From Elephas maximus indicus (Eukaryota > Chordata > Mammalia > Proboscidea > Elephantidae), in assembly GCF_024166365.1 (NCBI RefSeq), contig NC_064835.1, positions 64,646,607 through 64,710,606 of the forward strand: a stretch of 64,000 nucleotides of DNA, written 5' to 3'. Position numbers and translations under genes: made by a program. The notes under the pieces are model-generated. The model did no database searches. It saw only the letters and a list, made by a program, of their open reading frames with translations, and was not told the DNA's origin. Below, in pieces: positions 1 to 8,897 of this stretch. Within the stretch, counting starts at the first letter, position 1. Every line of letters starts with the position of its first letter.

Positions 1-454
1 TTCTTTAAATCTCTTTAATGCCTGGCTGGATTCTCGTTTCTTACTTCTGTATTCAATCTGTTGAGATCTCATTTGGGTTAAAGTTTATGAAAAATAAAAT
101 CTAGCCAAATATGTAGTTAGAAAAGAAGGCGTATTTTAATAAACTTTCAGAAAGGAATGGCGATCCTTCTTTGATACTATGCCAAAACTCAACAAGTGCT
201 ATTTCTTTAAACTTCTTAAAGGTTAGTTGCACTGTGAAATCTGTTTCAGGGAACACCATAAGACTGTGTAATGGGTGTGTGTCAGTGGATAGAGCGGGTG
301 GAAGGAGGCACAATTAGGGTTGTGAGGAGGTGTCCTGGGAGGGACACCAATTATTGTCTGAGGGTTGGTTTAAGCTTGCCTTGGCTGAATCCCTTTGTGT
401 GCTCTTAGTATGGCTCTAGCAGGAGTTAGAAATATGGCCGTGGAGTTATTCAAT
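1..454. other. DYSF intronic sequence, nothing recognised
   Basis: No coding exon or repeat family is recognised here. By position it belongs to a DYSF intron, because the alternative first exon at 7281-7191 is transcribed leftward towards it. The short open frames on both strands lack splice context and resemble no known protein. Confidence 0.5.
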
Positions 455-600
455 AACAGCCACAGCCACTGACTACGTGACCTTACGTAGGTCTCAAAAC
501 TTCTCTAGGCCTCAGTTCCCTCCACAGTAAATTGATGATAATAAGAGTGTCTACCACATTGAGTTTTGAGTGGACACGAGATGCAAGCTAAATGTTCACT
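455..600 (+). repeat. MIR SINE fragment
   Basis: The text runs in MIR order: a 'gtgacct' core, then 'cctcagttccctc', then a short purine-rich 'gatgataataag' stretch. This is the conserved core and 3' part of the ancient tRNA-derived MIR SINE. It is diverged and its ends are approximate. Confidence 0.6.
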
Positions 601-1394
601 TCTCTTCTGCTATCACAGGTCAGCTTCTCATAACCTAGAGAAATAACATGGAAAATTCCATCTGCAGCCTCTCTTGAACTGTCCACTCGGAAATTCATTT
701 CCTGGGGATCCCAGCTAGCGTTAATTGAGCGCTATATGTATGCCAAACTCTTGTACTAAGTGTCTTTTAAACATTTTCCACTTCCTGTCTTCCCTGAGAT
801 GAGGACAACCGAGGCCCTTGATAAGGCTTCACTGAGTCCTGTTTAGGACGGCCAACACTTGGACTCTCTTGACGTCATGAAGGGAGGGTCACTGATGGGT
901 GCTGCAGCCCCGAAGAGGAGCAAGAAAGAAATGAAACCGGAATCCAGCACAGTCACATGATTTACAGATGCTAAGGAATGGTAAGGAAGGGGAAGGCACA
1001 TTGCTAATCAGGAAGCAGTTAAGAACAGAGTTCCTTCCTCATCATGGATTTAGACCTGTCCTGTCCCTGAAAATTGATTTTGTCCTTGAGAGATGTGGCT
1101 TTATGTGAGTCATTTCACAGGCTAAATAGTTAAAGACACAGGCAATCCCACCACTCATGCTGGGGTGGAGGTAAGTGGACTGTGCCCTCTCCCCAGACTG
1201 CACTTCAAAAGTGGGGGCCAGCAAGCATCTGTGAGAATCCTACAGAAGCCCAGGGTGTTCACTGAAGGACTCAGTGAAGAGGAGTGTACCCACCAGGGAG
1301 GCCTCTTCCATCCCCCCACTGAAATCCTTCACTTGGTCCCCCAGGCCCACACAGCCCCATCCACCCCAGACTCCTGGACCAGAGTCTCCCGTTG
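601..1394. other. Intronic sequence without recognised feature
   Basis: About 800 bases of apparently unique sequence. The open frame at 1165-1476 runs into an AfroSINE and is not a gene candidate. No splice-bounded exon was seen. Confidence 0.45.
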
Positions 1395-1552
1395 CATTGT
1401 TGTTTTGTTGTTAGGTGCCATCAAGTTGGTTCTGACTCACAGCCACCCTATAGGACAGAGTAGAACTGCCCCATAGGGTATCCAAGGAGCCGCTGGTGGA
1501 TTTGAACTGACAGCTCTTTGGTTAGTAGCCAAGCTCTTAACCACTACGCCAC
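1395..1552 (-). mobile_element. AfroSINE, antisense copy
   Basis: Reading the minus strand gives the whole family: a tRNA-like head (GTGGTTAAGAGC), a B-box-like segment, the GGGGCAGTTCTACTCTGTCC body and a tail resembling GAGTCAGAACCAAC. AfroSINEs are restricted to Afrotheria, so this copy supports the organism call. Confidence 0.9.
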
Positions 1553-1565
1553 CATTGCATTAAGG

Positions 1566-1740
1566 CAGCATTTTTCAAACTGCCCATTGGGACCCATTAG
1601 TGGGCCATGACATCCATTGAGTTGACCAATATATCTTTTTAAAGACAGAATAGACTAGAAAAGAAAATTTCAGTGCATCTTTCATAATAAGGGTACTATT
1701 ACATGAAACTTTTGGCTATATTTTCATATACATATATCTG
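1566..1740. repeat. Non-autonomous hAT-like DNA transposon fragment
   Basis: It begins with 'cagcatttttcaaactg' and continues with 'cattagtgggccatga'. This resembles the terminal region of small hAT/Charlie elements of the MER33/MER58 type, which carry a 'ttagtgggt' motif. The other end was not located, so subfamily and orientation are uncertain. Confidence 0.45.
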
Positions 1741-1779
1741 TACATGTACTGAGTCTTGAGGTAACCTAGTACCCATCCA

Positions 1780-2340
1780 TGGAGGGTTGACTAAATGAAT
1801 TACAGGCAGCCATTTAAAACGGTTGTGTGGAAGAACAGTTACTGACATAGAAAAATGCCCCCGGTTTATGGTTGAATGAAAATATCAATATGCAAATATT
1901 TGAAAAAAAAACTCTGGGGTGGGATTACCTTTAGGGAGGAAGGTGAAGGAGCTGGGGACTTCTAGAGGGAGAAGTTGTCAAGGTTCTCTTCTCAACCTGA
2001 GTGATACTACATAGATACATACTTCATAATTTGTTCCTTAAAGCAGGACATCTTAATCTGGACACTATTAACATTTTGGGCTGGGTAATTCTTTGTGGTG
2101 GGGGCTGTCCTGTGCCTTGTAGGGAGTTTGCAGCATCCCTGGCCTCTACCCACTAGATTTCCAGTAGCACATACAACCCCCCCACTGTGACAATCAAAAA
2201 TGTCTCCAGACATTGCCAAATGTCCCCTGGAAGAAAATTGCCCCCACTGAGAACCACTGCATTGAAGGATACATTTACACTTTATGTATTTTTTGCATAT
2301 TAAATTTCACAATTAAAATTGTTTTTAAAAAATTCTCCAA
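1780..2340 (+). repeat. Old L1 3' end (L1M type), interrupted by MER20
   Basis: The sequence passes from 'gactaaatgaatta' and 'agccatttaaaa' (ORF2 C-terminal/3' UTR context) to a 'ctggggtgggattacctttaggg' type stretch typical of old L1M 3' ends. It resumes after the MER20 with 'tgtattttttgcatatt'. Degraded; no intact ORF. Confidence 0.5.
2044..2259 (-). repeat. MER20 (hAT-Charlie) copy
   Basis: On the minus strand it starts CAGTGGTTCTCA, passes GGACATTTGGCAATGTC and a C-rich central tract, and reaches AAAATGTTAATAGTG, in the order of the roughly 220-bp MER20 consensus. It is nearly full length and lies inside an older L1. MER20 is a placental non-autonomous DNA transposon. Some copies elsewhere are reported to act as enhancers in endometrial stromal cells; nothing here shows that this one does. 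Confidence 0.85.
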
Positions 2341-2344
2341 ATCT

Positions 2345-3470
2345 TGGAGGAAATATATCAAATTGTTAACAAGTTCATTCAAAGGGGCAGGGTTGGGGGC
2401 TATTTTTTACTTTTGCTTCTTGCCTATCTAAAAAAATTCATTTATTACATTCAGTAGGTATTACGTTCACAAAAAGAAAGCAATTTTCTATTTTTTAAGT
2501 CACTTTTCATGTGTAAAAAGCCAGGTTCAGAGCACCCAGTGTCCCTACATCCATCCTTCCCTACTCAGATGAGTGAGTCACACCTGCTCCTCAAGAGTGT
2601 TTCCTGAGGACAGGCACCCTCTCCGCCTTCAGACCCAGGAAGCCAAAGGGCATGGCTGGCTGCCTTCCCATCTTGCAGAGGCTCCATAAGGTACCCCCAG
2701 GCTCTTGCCCTAACTCTAGAGACCCTCCAGGAGACAGAGGAAAGGGGAGGAGGAAGCAGGGGACAGGGTTGGCTGGAGGGACTTGGGGAGGAAGAGCGGA
2801 CCTGATGGGATAAGAGAGGAGAGGGGTCAGAATGTTCTGGGGTTTCTGGTGGGTGGGCTGGGGTGAATCAGGGTAGAAATTCACCAAGTGGGGGATACAG
2901 GAGACCCAATCTTCCAGGAAATAAGACATTTGAGTTCAAGGGAACAGGGATCTTGTTTTGTTCTTGGATGCATCCCCAACACATAAAACAGCACCAGGCA
3001 CATAGTAGGTGTTCACTAAATATTTGTTCAGTGAACTAAATGCATGAATGAATGGACATGCACAGTCACGTTAAGGGGTGGAAATGGGCAGGACAGAAGA
3101 GAAGTACAGATTAAAGGCTATAGAAATGAACTGCTCATTCACAAAGAACTTTGTCAAAAAAGATCTACCATGCCCCAGGTTCTGGAATATAAGAACCAAG
3201 GAATGACCAGTATTCATTAGCCTCCACCCTGAGGCCTTTAGTTGGGGAAGTCAGGAAACTATCCTCAGAGTCCAGCCCCCCGGAGCTCATAATCTATTTT
3301 GGGAGGCAGGTCTTGAAATTACATCCGAGGCTGGAATGCCCAGGGAACAACTGCAAGGAAAGTGTGGCCAGCCCAGGCCCATGCATTTGGGGCAGTGTGT
3401 GGGAGCCGAGCACAGGGTGCAGGCTAGCTTCTCTCGAGCAGGCCACAGCCCATCTAAGATATGAGGGAGC
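2345..3470. other. Intronic sequence with an L2 3' end at about 2955-3060
   Basis: Mostly unrecognised, purine-rich around 2690-2860. At about 2955-3060 the motif series 'catccccaacacataa', 'cagcaccaggcacatagtagg' (split here) and 'tcactaaatatttgt' matches the 3' end of an ancient L2 LINE in plus orientation. No exon is apparent. Confidence 0.5.
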
Positions 3471-3474
3471 TGGG

Positions 3475-3880
3475 CTCAGTAGTCTTCAAACCTAGCTGCG
3501 TATTCAAAACAACTGGAGACATTTTAGAAACATCTAGGCCTGGGCCCCGCCCTAGAAGGAGTTCCTGGGTGGTACAAATGGTTAAGCGCTTGACTAAAGC
3601 TGAAAGGTTTGTGGTTCAAATCCACCCAGAGGTGCCTCGGAAGACAGGCCTGGCAATCTGCTTACGAAAGGTGACAGCCTTGAAAACCCTATTAAGTGCA
3701 GTTCTACTGTGCACACATGGGGTCACTCTGAGTCAGAATCGAACCAACGGCAACAATAAGCCCAAAATGCCTGGGCCCACTCCCAGAGGTTTAGTTAGTG
3801 GGTTGTTAACAGACCTTTTTGAAGCTCCCCAGGTGATTCTGATGGGCAACCAGGGTTAAGAACCCCCAGCCTTGGCGCTC
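3475..3880 (+). repeat. MER5A-type hAT element split by an AfroSINE
   Basis: The left part has a diverged hAT terminus followed by 'gcctgggccccgccc'. The right part resumes with 'gcctgggcccactcccagag' and 'ccccaggtgattctgatg'. These are the two halves of a MER5A-like element. The repeated GCCTGGGCCC flanking the SINE is a plausible target-site duplication, though the host motif is itself repetitive. Confidence 0.6.
3559..3763 (+). mobile_element. AfroSINE, longer older subtype
   Basis: A tRNA-like head (TGGTACAAATGGTTAAGCGC) is followed by 'ggcctggcaatctgcttacg' and 'gccttgaaaaccctatt', then the tail 'cagaatcgaaccaacggcaac'. The extra 'ggcaatctgctt' block separates this subtype from the short AfroSINEs nearby. 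Confidence 0.85.
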
Positions 3881-4074
3881 TGGGCCGGATTCTAATGGCC
3901 TCCCTCCCTAAGCAGTGCTTCAGACCAAAGTCTACCCTGAATACCCTTTAGAGAGGGAGCACATTAATTTCAACTTTCCCAGCATCTCAAATAAATCTTT
4001 CTAAGGTCTAAGCAATTTTTCTAATCACTTCAAAAAAATGACCTACAGCAGGTATTTGCTAAAATGCCAACTCC

Positions 4075-4192
4075 TGGGTCACTTTCCAGACCCGCTGGAT
4101 GGGAATCTCTACAAATGGGAGCCCCAGAATCTGTTTTACACACACCCTCCAAGTGATTCTCAGGCACGGTGAAGTGTGAGGACCACTGCGCC
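4075..4192 (+). repeat. MER5A-like fragment
   Basis: 'agaatctgttttacacac', 'ccaagtgattctcaggcacg' and 'tgaggaccactgc' follow the second half of MER5A, including its terminal CACTG-like end. Confidence 0.6.
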
Positions 4193-5084
4193 CTGGCTGC
4201 ATGAGGCACCCAGGCTCATCTGGAGGGTGGTTAGAGGCTGGGCCAGATAGGCACAAACTCCACAGAGCACTTGCCTGTGCTCAGCACTGGGACATCAAGG
4301 TGAACAGGACAGGTGGTTGCTCTCAGGTGTCCTGAGGGAGGGAGACCATGTGCACAAGCTAAGTACCGAGCACAGCCCGCTGAGGAAAGTACTCTAGCTG
4401 ACCCCGCAAGGTGCTGTGACATCCATAGAGAGAGACTAAGGACAGCCAGGGGAATACTGGGTGCCTTCGTGAAGAAGGTGGCATCACAATTGGGCTTCTA
4501 AAGACAAATAGATTTGAGACATTGGAGATGCTACATTCTACTCTGTTTCAAGGGTACTAGGGGCTCATCCATGCAAATGAATAATAAAGCATTGTGAAGA
4601 GGGGGAATGCAGAGGTTTTGAGGGGACAGAGGCTGCACATGCTCGAAGTACCTGGGCCAGGGCAGCAGTCAGGAGGGGCCTCAACAGATTCTGTCACCTG
4701 CCTGACTCAGCACTCCCCACTCCAAGCACTGGCAGTTCCCTGCCATGACCACTAACCTGGGGACATCATTTAACTTCCTCCGGCCTCCATGTCCTTATCT
4801 GTAGAATGGGGATATTCATAGCTACCCATCACAAGACTGTTACAGGCCCCAGGGAAAGAGCTGTGAACGTGCCCAAAAGAGTTTCAGAGTCTACACCTAG
4901 CTGATGTGGCACTGGGCCTCAATGTCCTGAGGGCATTTCTTTCCCAGCCAGGGTTGACTCTGCAACTTCTCTTCAGGAATGACTTAAGCAGCATCTGATG
5001 GGCAGAGGAGAGCTAGGGGCGTTTGCATTTGCCTAGTGAGCACCCAGGCACGTCACCAAATTGATGGAAATAATGTTTTCTAAA
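4193..5084. other. Intronic sequence with a MIR at about 4735-4870
   Basis: From 4230 to 4500 the text resembles a diffuse ancient interspersed repeat that I cannot name. At about 4735-4870 'catcatttaacttcctc', 'ccttatctgtagaatgggga' and 'acaagactgttacagg' form the core and 3' half of a MIR in plus orientation. No coding exon is seen. Confidence 0.45.
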
Positions 5085-5480
5085 TATTTTGATTCACACT
5101 TTTCAAGAAAAGAGGAATAAAAAGCAACCATAAAAAGGACTGAAGTCCTGAGACATGCTAAGACAGGCTTTGACACAGATGAACCTTGAAAACATTATGC
5201 TAAGGGAACTAAAAAGGAAATAAGCTAGTCACAAAAGGACAAATATTGCATGGTTCCAGTGATATGAAATATCTAGGAAGAGGCAAATCCATAGAGACAG
5301 AAAGTAGACTAGAGGTTACCAGGGGCCGAGGACGCGGAGAGTGGGAAATGACTTTTAATGGGTACAGGGTTCTGTTTGGGGTGATGAAAAATTTCAGAAA
5401 TAGTGGTGAAAGTTGCCCAACACTGTGAATGTCATTAATGCCCTACGATTGTACATGTAAAATGGTTAAAATTATATATA
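5085..5480 (+). repeat. Old L1 3' end
   Basis: It contains the typical L1 ORF2 C-terminal/3' UTR series: 'gatgaaccttgaaaacatta', 'aggacaaatattgcatg', 'agaggttaccagggg' and 'aatgggtacagggttt' (approximate). These are diagnostic of old L1M-type 3' ends. It runs directly into an AT-rich tract. Confidence 0.7.
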
Positions 5481-5615
5481 TATGTTAAATTTATATATAT
5501 ATAATTTCATATTAAACTGTATATATATAAAATGGCAAATTTTATATATCTATCTATATATAAATTTATTGTGGTTTTATATACATATATAAATATAGCC
5601 ACAATAATTTTTTTT
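5468..5615. repeat. AT-rich low-complexity tract with (TA)n runs
   Basis: Repeated 'atatatat' and 'tatatata' blocks alternate with 'aaatttata' segments over about 150 bases. Many parts are self-complementary. It probably grew from the A-rich tail of the adjacent L1. Confidence 0.8.
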
Positions 5616-5745
5616 TTAAAAAACAAATAAAATGTAAATTGTCCCATAACAAAGAATAAAAGTCACACACAGGTCTCACTTTGCCAAATTGTGTCTTTCA
5701 TCCATCATTATTATTTTGGGGGTACTTGCAGAGATGATGAAAGGA

Positions 5746-5946
5746 GGCCTGGTGGTGCAATGATTAAGCATTCAGCTGCTAACCGAAAGGTTGGTGGTTC
5801 GAACCCATCAGTCTCTCAGTGGGAGAAAGATATGGCAGTCTGCTTCTGTAAAGATTAGTCTTGGAAACCTTATGGGGCAGTTCTACTCTGTCCTATAGGG
5901 TTGCTGTGAGTCAGAATAGACTCGACAGCAATGCGTTTTTTGGTTG
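5746..5946 (+). mobile_element. AfroSINE, longer subtype
   Basis: Head 'ggcctggtggtgcaatgatt' is followed by a B-box-like 'ggttcgaaccc', the 'gtctgcttctgtaaagatta' extension, the 'ggggcagttctactctgtcc' body and the tail 'gtcagaatagactcgacag'. Essentially full length. Confidence 0.9.
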
Positions 5947-6349
5947 GGGAGGTGATGGAGATCGTGGGGCAGAGCTAAAGACCCCCCTTGATGTCCCCAC
6001 TATTTTCAAACCTCACAAAAAACTCCAACCACTTTTCCCTCTACGTTTGACCATCTTTTATGATGTACATATTTTCTAATTGCACAAAGTCACAGGGTAC
6101 CTACCCCTCTCGACTAAGGGAAAAACTCTCTCCTCTCCTTATGTATCTTTCTGTGAAGAACCTGAGTCCTGACTCACAGCTGTTGTTCCTTCTCTCAACT
6201 TTGACAGATACTTCCTCTTCCCTTTCCCTCTCCTGAGACACCTCCTCCCATGGGAATCTTGGCTGTGAAGTGGCGGTTAACGGTGCCTGTCGAGGAGAGG
6301 GTGGAGTAGGGGAGGGTTGTAAGTCATTTGCTGTTTCAAAGTGAGATGT
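5947..6349. other. Intronic sequence, nothing recognised
   Basis: Pyrimidine-rich sequence with no repeat family or exon recognised. Confidence 0.45.
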
Positions 6350-6590
6350 CCTCGGCTGCTGATGAGTCGGCCTGACTCATGGTGACCCCACACACAATGG
6401 AAAGAAACGGGGATGGGGATCAGACTATTGTGATCGATAGGATTTTCACTGGCTGATTTTTAGAAGTAGATTGCCAGGCCTTTCTTCCTAGCCCATCTTA
6501 GTCTGGAAGCTCTGCTGAAACCTGTTCAGCATCATGGCAACACACAAGTCTCCACGGACAGCTGGGTGGTGGCCGTGCATGAGCTCCACG
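6350..6590 (-). mobile_element. Internally deleted RTE element (5' region joined to 3' tail)
   Basis: On the minus strand the segment at about 6590-6420 matches the 5' UTR of the RTE copy at 28263 (shared motifs GAAACCTGTTCAGCA-like, AGCTTCCAGACTAAGA-like, GTGAAAATCCTAT). It is followed directly by a tail resembling GGGGTCACCATGAGTCAGGC. The whole reverse-transcriptase region is missing. The simplest reading is a non-autonomous derivative made of the two ends of an RTE. Confidence 0.65.
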
Positions 6591-7069
6591 GGCCTGCATG
6601 GAAGCTGGGTAGGTCTTGCTAGTCTAAATATTACATGTTGGTATTTAAGCTTCTTGAATTTGGAAAAACATTCTTCTTGAAGCTCCTCAAAATTCCTTGT
6701 GTCAAGGCCAGAGCGGTTCTGATGGGTCCCTTTTGCTCCTGATTGAGAGAAGGCCAAGATGGCCTGCCTTCAATAAAGGATGGCTGAATGAATGAAATAA
6801 AGGCACAACTTTCAAAGCACACTGTCCACACCTCCAGTTTTTAAGTGGCGCTGATTCCTCTCTCCCTTCTGTACTCATCTTTCAACCCTCCCTCATCCCC
6901 ACTGCCAAGCCCTTTATTCCCTGTGGGTATCGGTCTTAGAAAAGTGTTAACCTTTGATATATTATGGCACTGTCAGTGTTCCAAAATTTCAAAGCACTAT
7001 GGCACTTGTTAGGCTCTGTTTCATCTTCACTCCACCCTCGGCAGAAGACAGGGCTGAGATTTCTGCCGT
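6591..7069. other. Sequence flanking the alternative DYSF promoter
   Basis: No repeat or exon recognised. It lies immediately downstream (minus-strand sense) of the v1 exon and its CpG island, so it is the 5' part of a DYSF intron. Confidence 0.45.
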
Positions 7070-8060
7070 CAGAGGGAGAAACTGTGGCCTGGACAGGGGT
7101 TAGTGCCGGAGCGGGGACCGCAAACCCGACAGTGCGCGCGGAAGGTCGGGTGGTGCAGCCGCACGGGCGCAGCCGCCACGGGGCTCTCACCTCGGAAAGT
7201 CAGGCTGGCGACAGGGTCGCTTCGCCGGTCCTTCTTCACATTGGGGAGGTTGCTGGCCCTCACCAGCAGGCAGCACAGCATGGCTCAGCGGCCCTAGGCG
7301 CTCAGAGGCGCTCCGGCAGGGCGGGAGCGGGAGCACCGGACAGCAGGCCTTGGCCAAGCAAGCGCCCGGATCGCTGGCCGAGTGGGTGCAGCCGCGCCAA
7401 AGGAGGCTGTCGCCTTCGCTGCGCCTCGGCAGAGACGCCCAGGACTGGCCGCCAGGAGGATACCGGACACTGACTCTGTGGACCCCTCCCCCCTCCGGCC
7501 CCTGCCCGGATCCGCCCTGCGCGTGGTGGGCGGGGCAGGGGTCAGAAGGGCGCCTTTGGGGGCTCTGGTCCCCCTGCAGCGCCTGTGCCCACCCCCGGCC
7601 AGGAATGGAAGCGCCGGGGCTAGCACGGCTCTGCCGGCCGGCCAGTGAGCCCTGCCCGAGGGAGCCCACAGCGCGCCGGTGCCAACCTCGCCGGCCGCAG
7701 CGTGTCTCTGCGTTCCCTTCCCACTGCGCCAGCCCGGGCCGGCATACAGCCAGCGCTCGGAGAGTGGGTGCCAAGAAGAAAATAGTGAAGGGAAGAGGAG
7801 GGAAAGATCCTTCAGAAGCAGGGACTAGAGTGTGTCTGCGGGTAACTGCAGGTTGGAGCGAGAGCCGAAGGAGGAGTGTGCAGAGCTGCCGAGCTTGCGG
7901 TGCGCCCTGAGCTCCGCTCCCCGCGCCGCTTGACTCTGCCCACTCATCCCGTCACTGGCCCTCGGAGCGGGTCCTCTACCTTCCGGTTTTCTGCCCAGGC
8001 GACCGTGCTGGGGGAAACCCCAACGATCCAGTCCGCGAGAACCCTCCCCTCAGCCTTCTC
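7070..8060 (-). promoter_or_regulatory. DYSF: CpG-rich promoter region of the alternative DYSF first exon
   Basis: CpG dinucleotides and GC tracts are dense over about 1 kb (for example 'gcgcgcgg', 'ccgccacgggg', 'ccggccggcc'), in sharp contrast to the AT-rich flanks. The v1 initiation exon lies at the left (downstream) edge. The position fits an internal CpG-island promoter driving dysferlin v1 transcripts. Limits were judged by eye and no transcription start is proven. The long open frames here on both strands follow from scarce stop codons in GC-rich DNA. Confidence 0.75.
7191..7281 (-). CDS. DYSF: DYSF alternative first coding exon (variant 1)
   Basis: The exon opens with ATG at 7281-7279 in good context (GCCATGC) and encodes 30 residues beginning MLCCLLVRASNL and ending SLTFR, plus one G. 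It stops at a consensus donor (CGAG|GTGAGAG, intron from 7190). I recognise it as the N-terminus of dysferlin variant 1, where it replaces the canonical first exon and supplies the first strand and loop of the C2A domain. Dysferlin is a tail-anchored ferlin needed for Ca2+-triggered plasma-membrane repair in muscle. Residues 14-15 read N-V, where I remember S-A in human. The v1 form of C2A is reported to bind phospholipid without Ca2+. The remaining exons are outside the window. Confidence 0.93.
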
Positions 8061-8412
8061 CAGAGCAACCTGGGGTCGCTTGTCTCGGGAATTGAAGGTC
8101 TGTGTCCTAATCGCACTGCGTTCCCTGGAGCACGAGCTCGCCTCTTCCCACCCCACCCCCCAATCTCTAGGCCCCCGCTTCCCACAGTGGGAAAAAATGT
8201 TTAGAGCTTAAACCTTGAGCGTGACCGCCCTTAGCACGCTTTCAGGTGTTACGTCTAGCTTCTTGTCAGCTTAAGAACTTTTTGATCATAGGGCCCTAGT
8301 TTCCCGCCCCCCCTTCCCCGCGCTGTATCCCAACACTCCAGCACCCAGCACCAGGCAAGCACTTTCCTTCCTTCCTCCTCCCAAGTCCTCACTAACCTCC
8401 ATATATCCATAC
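8061..8412. other. DYSF intron 1, upstream flank of the v1 CpG island
   Basis: GC content falls across this stretch. No repeat or exon recognised. Any v1 5' UTR would lie between here and 7282. Confidence 0.4.
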
Positions 8413-8583
8413 CATACCTGTAGAGTCCAGTCACATCGACCCCACGTGCTACAGAGCAGAATTGCTGCATAGGGTTTTCTTGGTGGTAATCTATACTGAA
8501 ACAGGTTGCCAGGCCTTTCTTATTCAGTGCTGCCACCTTTAGGTTAATAATCGGCTGCAAACTATCTGCACCACCCAGGGGCC
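8413..8583 (-). mobile_element. AfroSINE, old diverged subtype
   Basis: It contains an 'agagcagaattgctgcatag' body, a 'gttgccaggcctttctt' extension and a 'gcaccacccaggggcc' head on the minus strand, matching the longer AfroSINE subtype but quite diverged. Confidence 0.7.
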
Positions 8584-8602
8584 TTCCACTAACCTCCATA
8601 GA

Positions 8603-8762
8603 AAACCAAAAACCAAACCTGTTGCCATCGAGTTGATCCCAATTCACAGAGACCCTATAGCACAGAGTAGATATGCCCCATAGGGTTTCCAAGGAGCACC
8701 TGGTGGATTCGAACTCCCAACCTTTTAGTTAGCAACCACAGCTCTTAACCACTACGCTGCAA
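8603..8762 (-). mobile_element. AfroSINE, antisense copy
   Basis: It opens with 'aaaccaaaaaccaaacctg' (reverse complement of the T-rich GGTTTGG tail) and continues with 'agagtagatatgccccatag' and 'agctcttaaccactacg'. Full-length short subtype. Confidence 0.88.
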
Positions 8763-8816
8763 GAAGTCTCAACTGCCTTTCTCTTGTCTTGTTTTGATAA
8801 AGCATTTGCATGTTTC

Positions 8817-8897
8817 TTAACCACTGTGCCACCAGGGCTCCATTTGTTGTTTTTTTTTTTTAAACAACAGATGGAGCCCTGGTGGCACAGTGGTTAA
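8817..8897. repeat. Near-perfect palindrome built from two AfroSINE heads
   Basis: The left arm, 8817-8852, is a minus-strand AfroSINE head plus TTGTTGTTT. The right arm, 8862-8897, is the plus-strand equivalent. The arms match at 35 of 36 positions with a 9-base T loop (8853-8861). The right arm continues into the split AfroSINE. Confidence 0.9.

Noticed and set aside
7382..7648. A bidirectional gene starting from the v1 CpG island on the plus strand
   Set aside because: No splice donor, homology or conserved frame supports a plus-strand gene; only transcript data could revive it.
7187..7910. Long overlapping open frames on both strands (up to 195 residues)
   Set aside because: They lie in the CpG island where stop codons are rare, overlap one another in several frames and resemble no protein. 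Only the 7281-7191 exon has a recognisable product and a splice donor.
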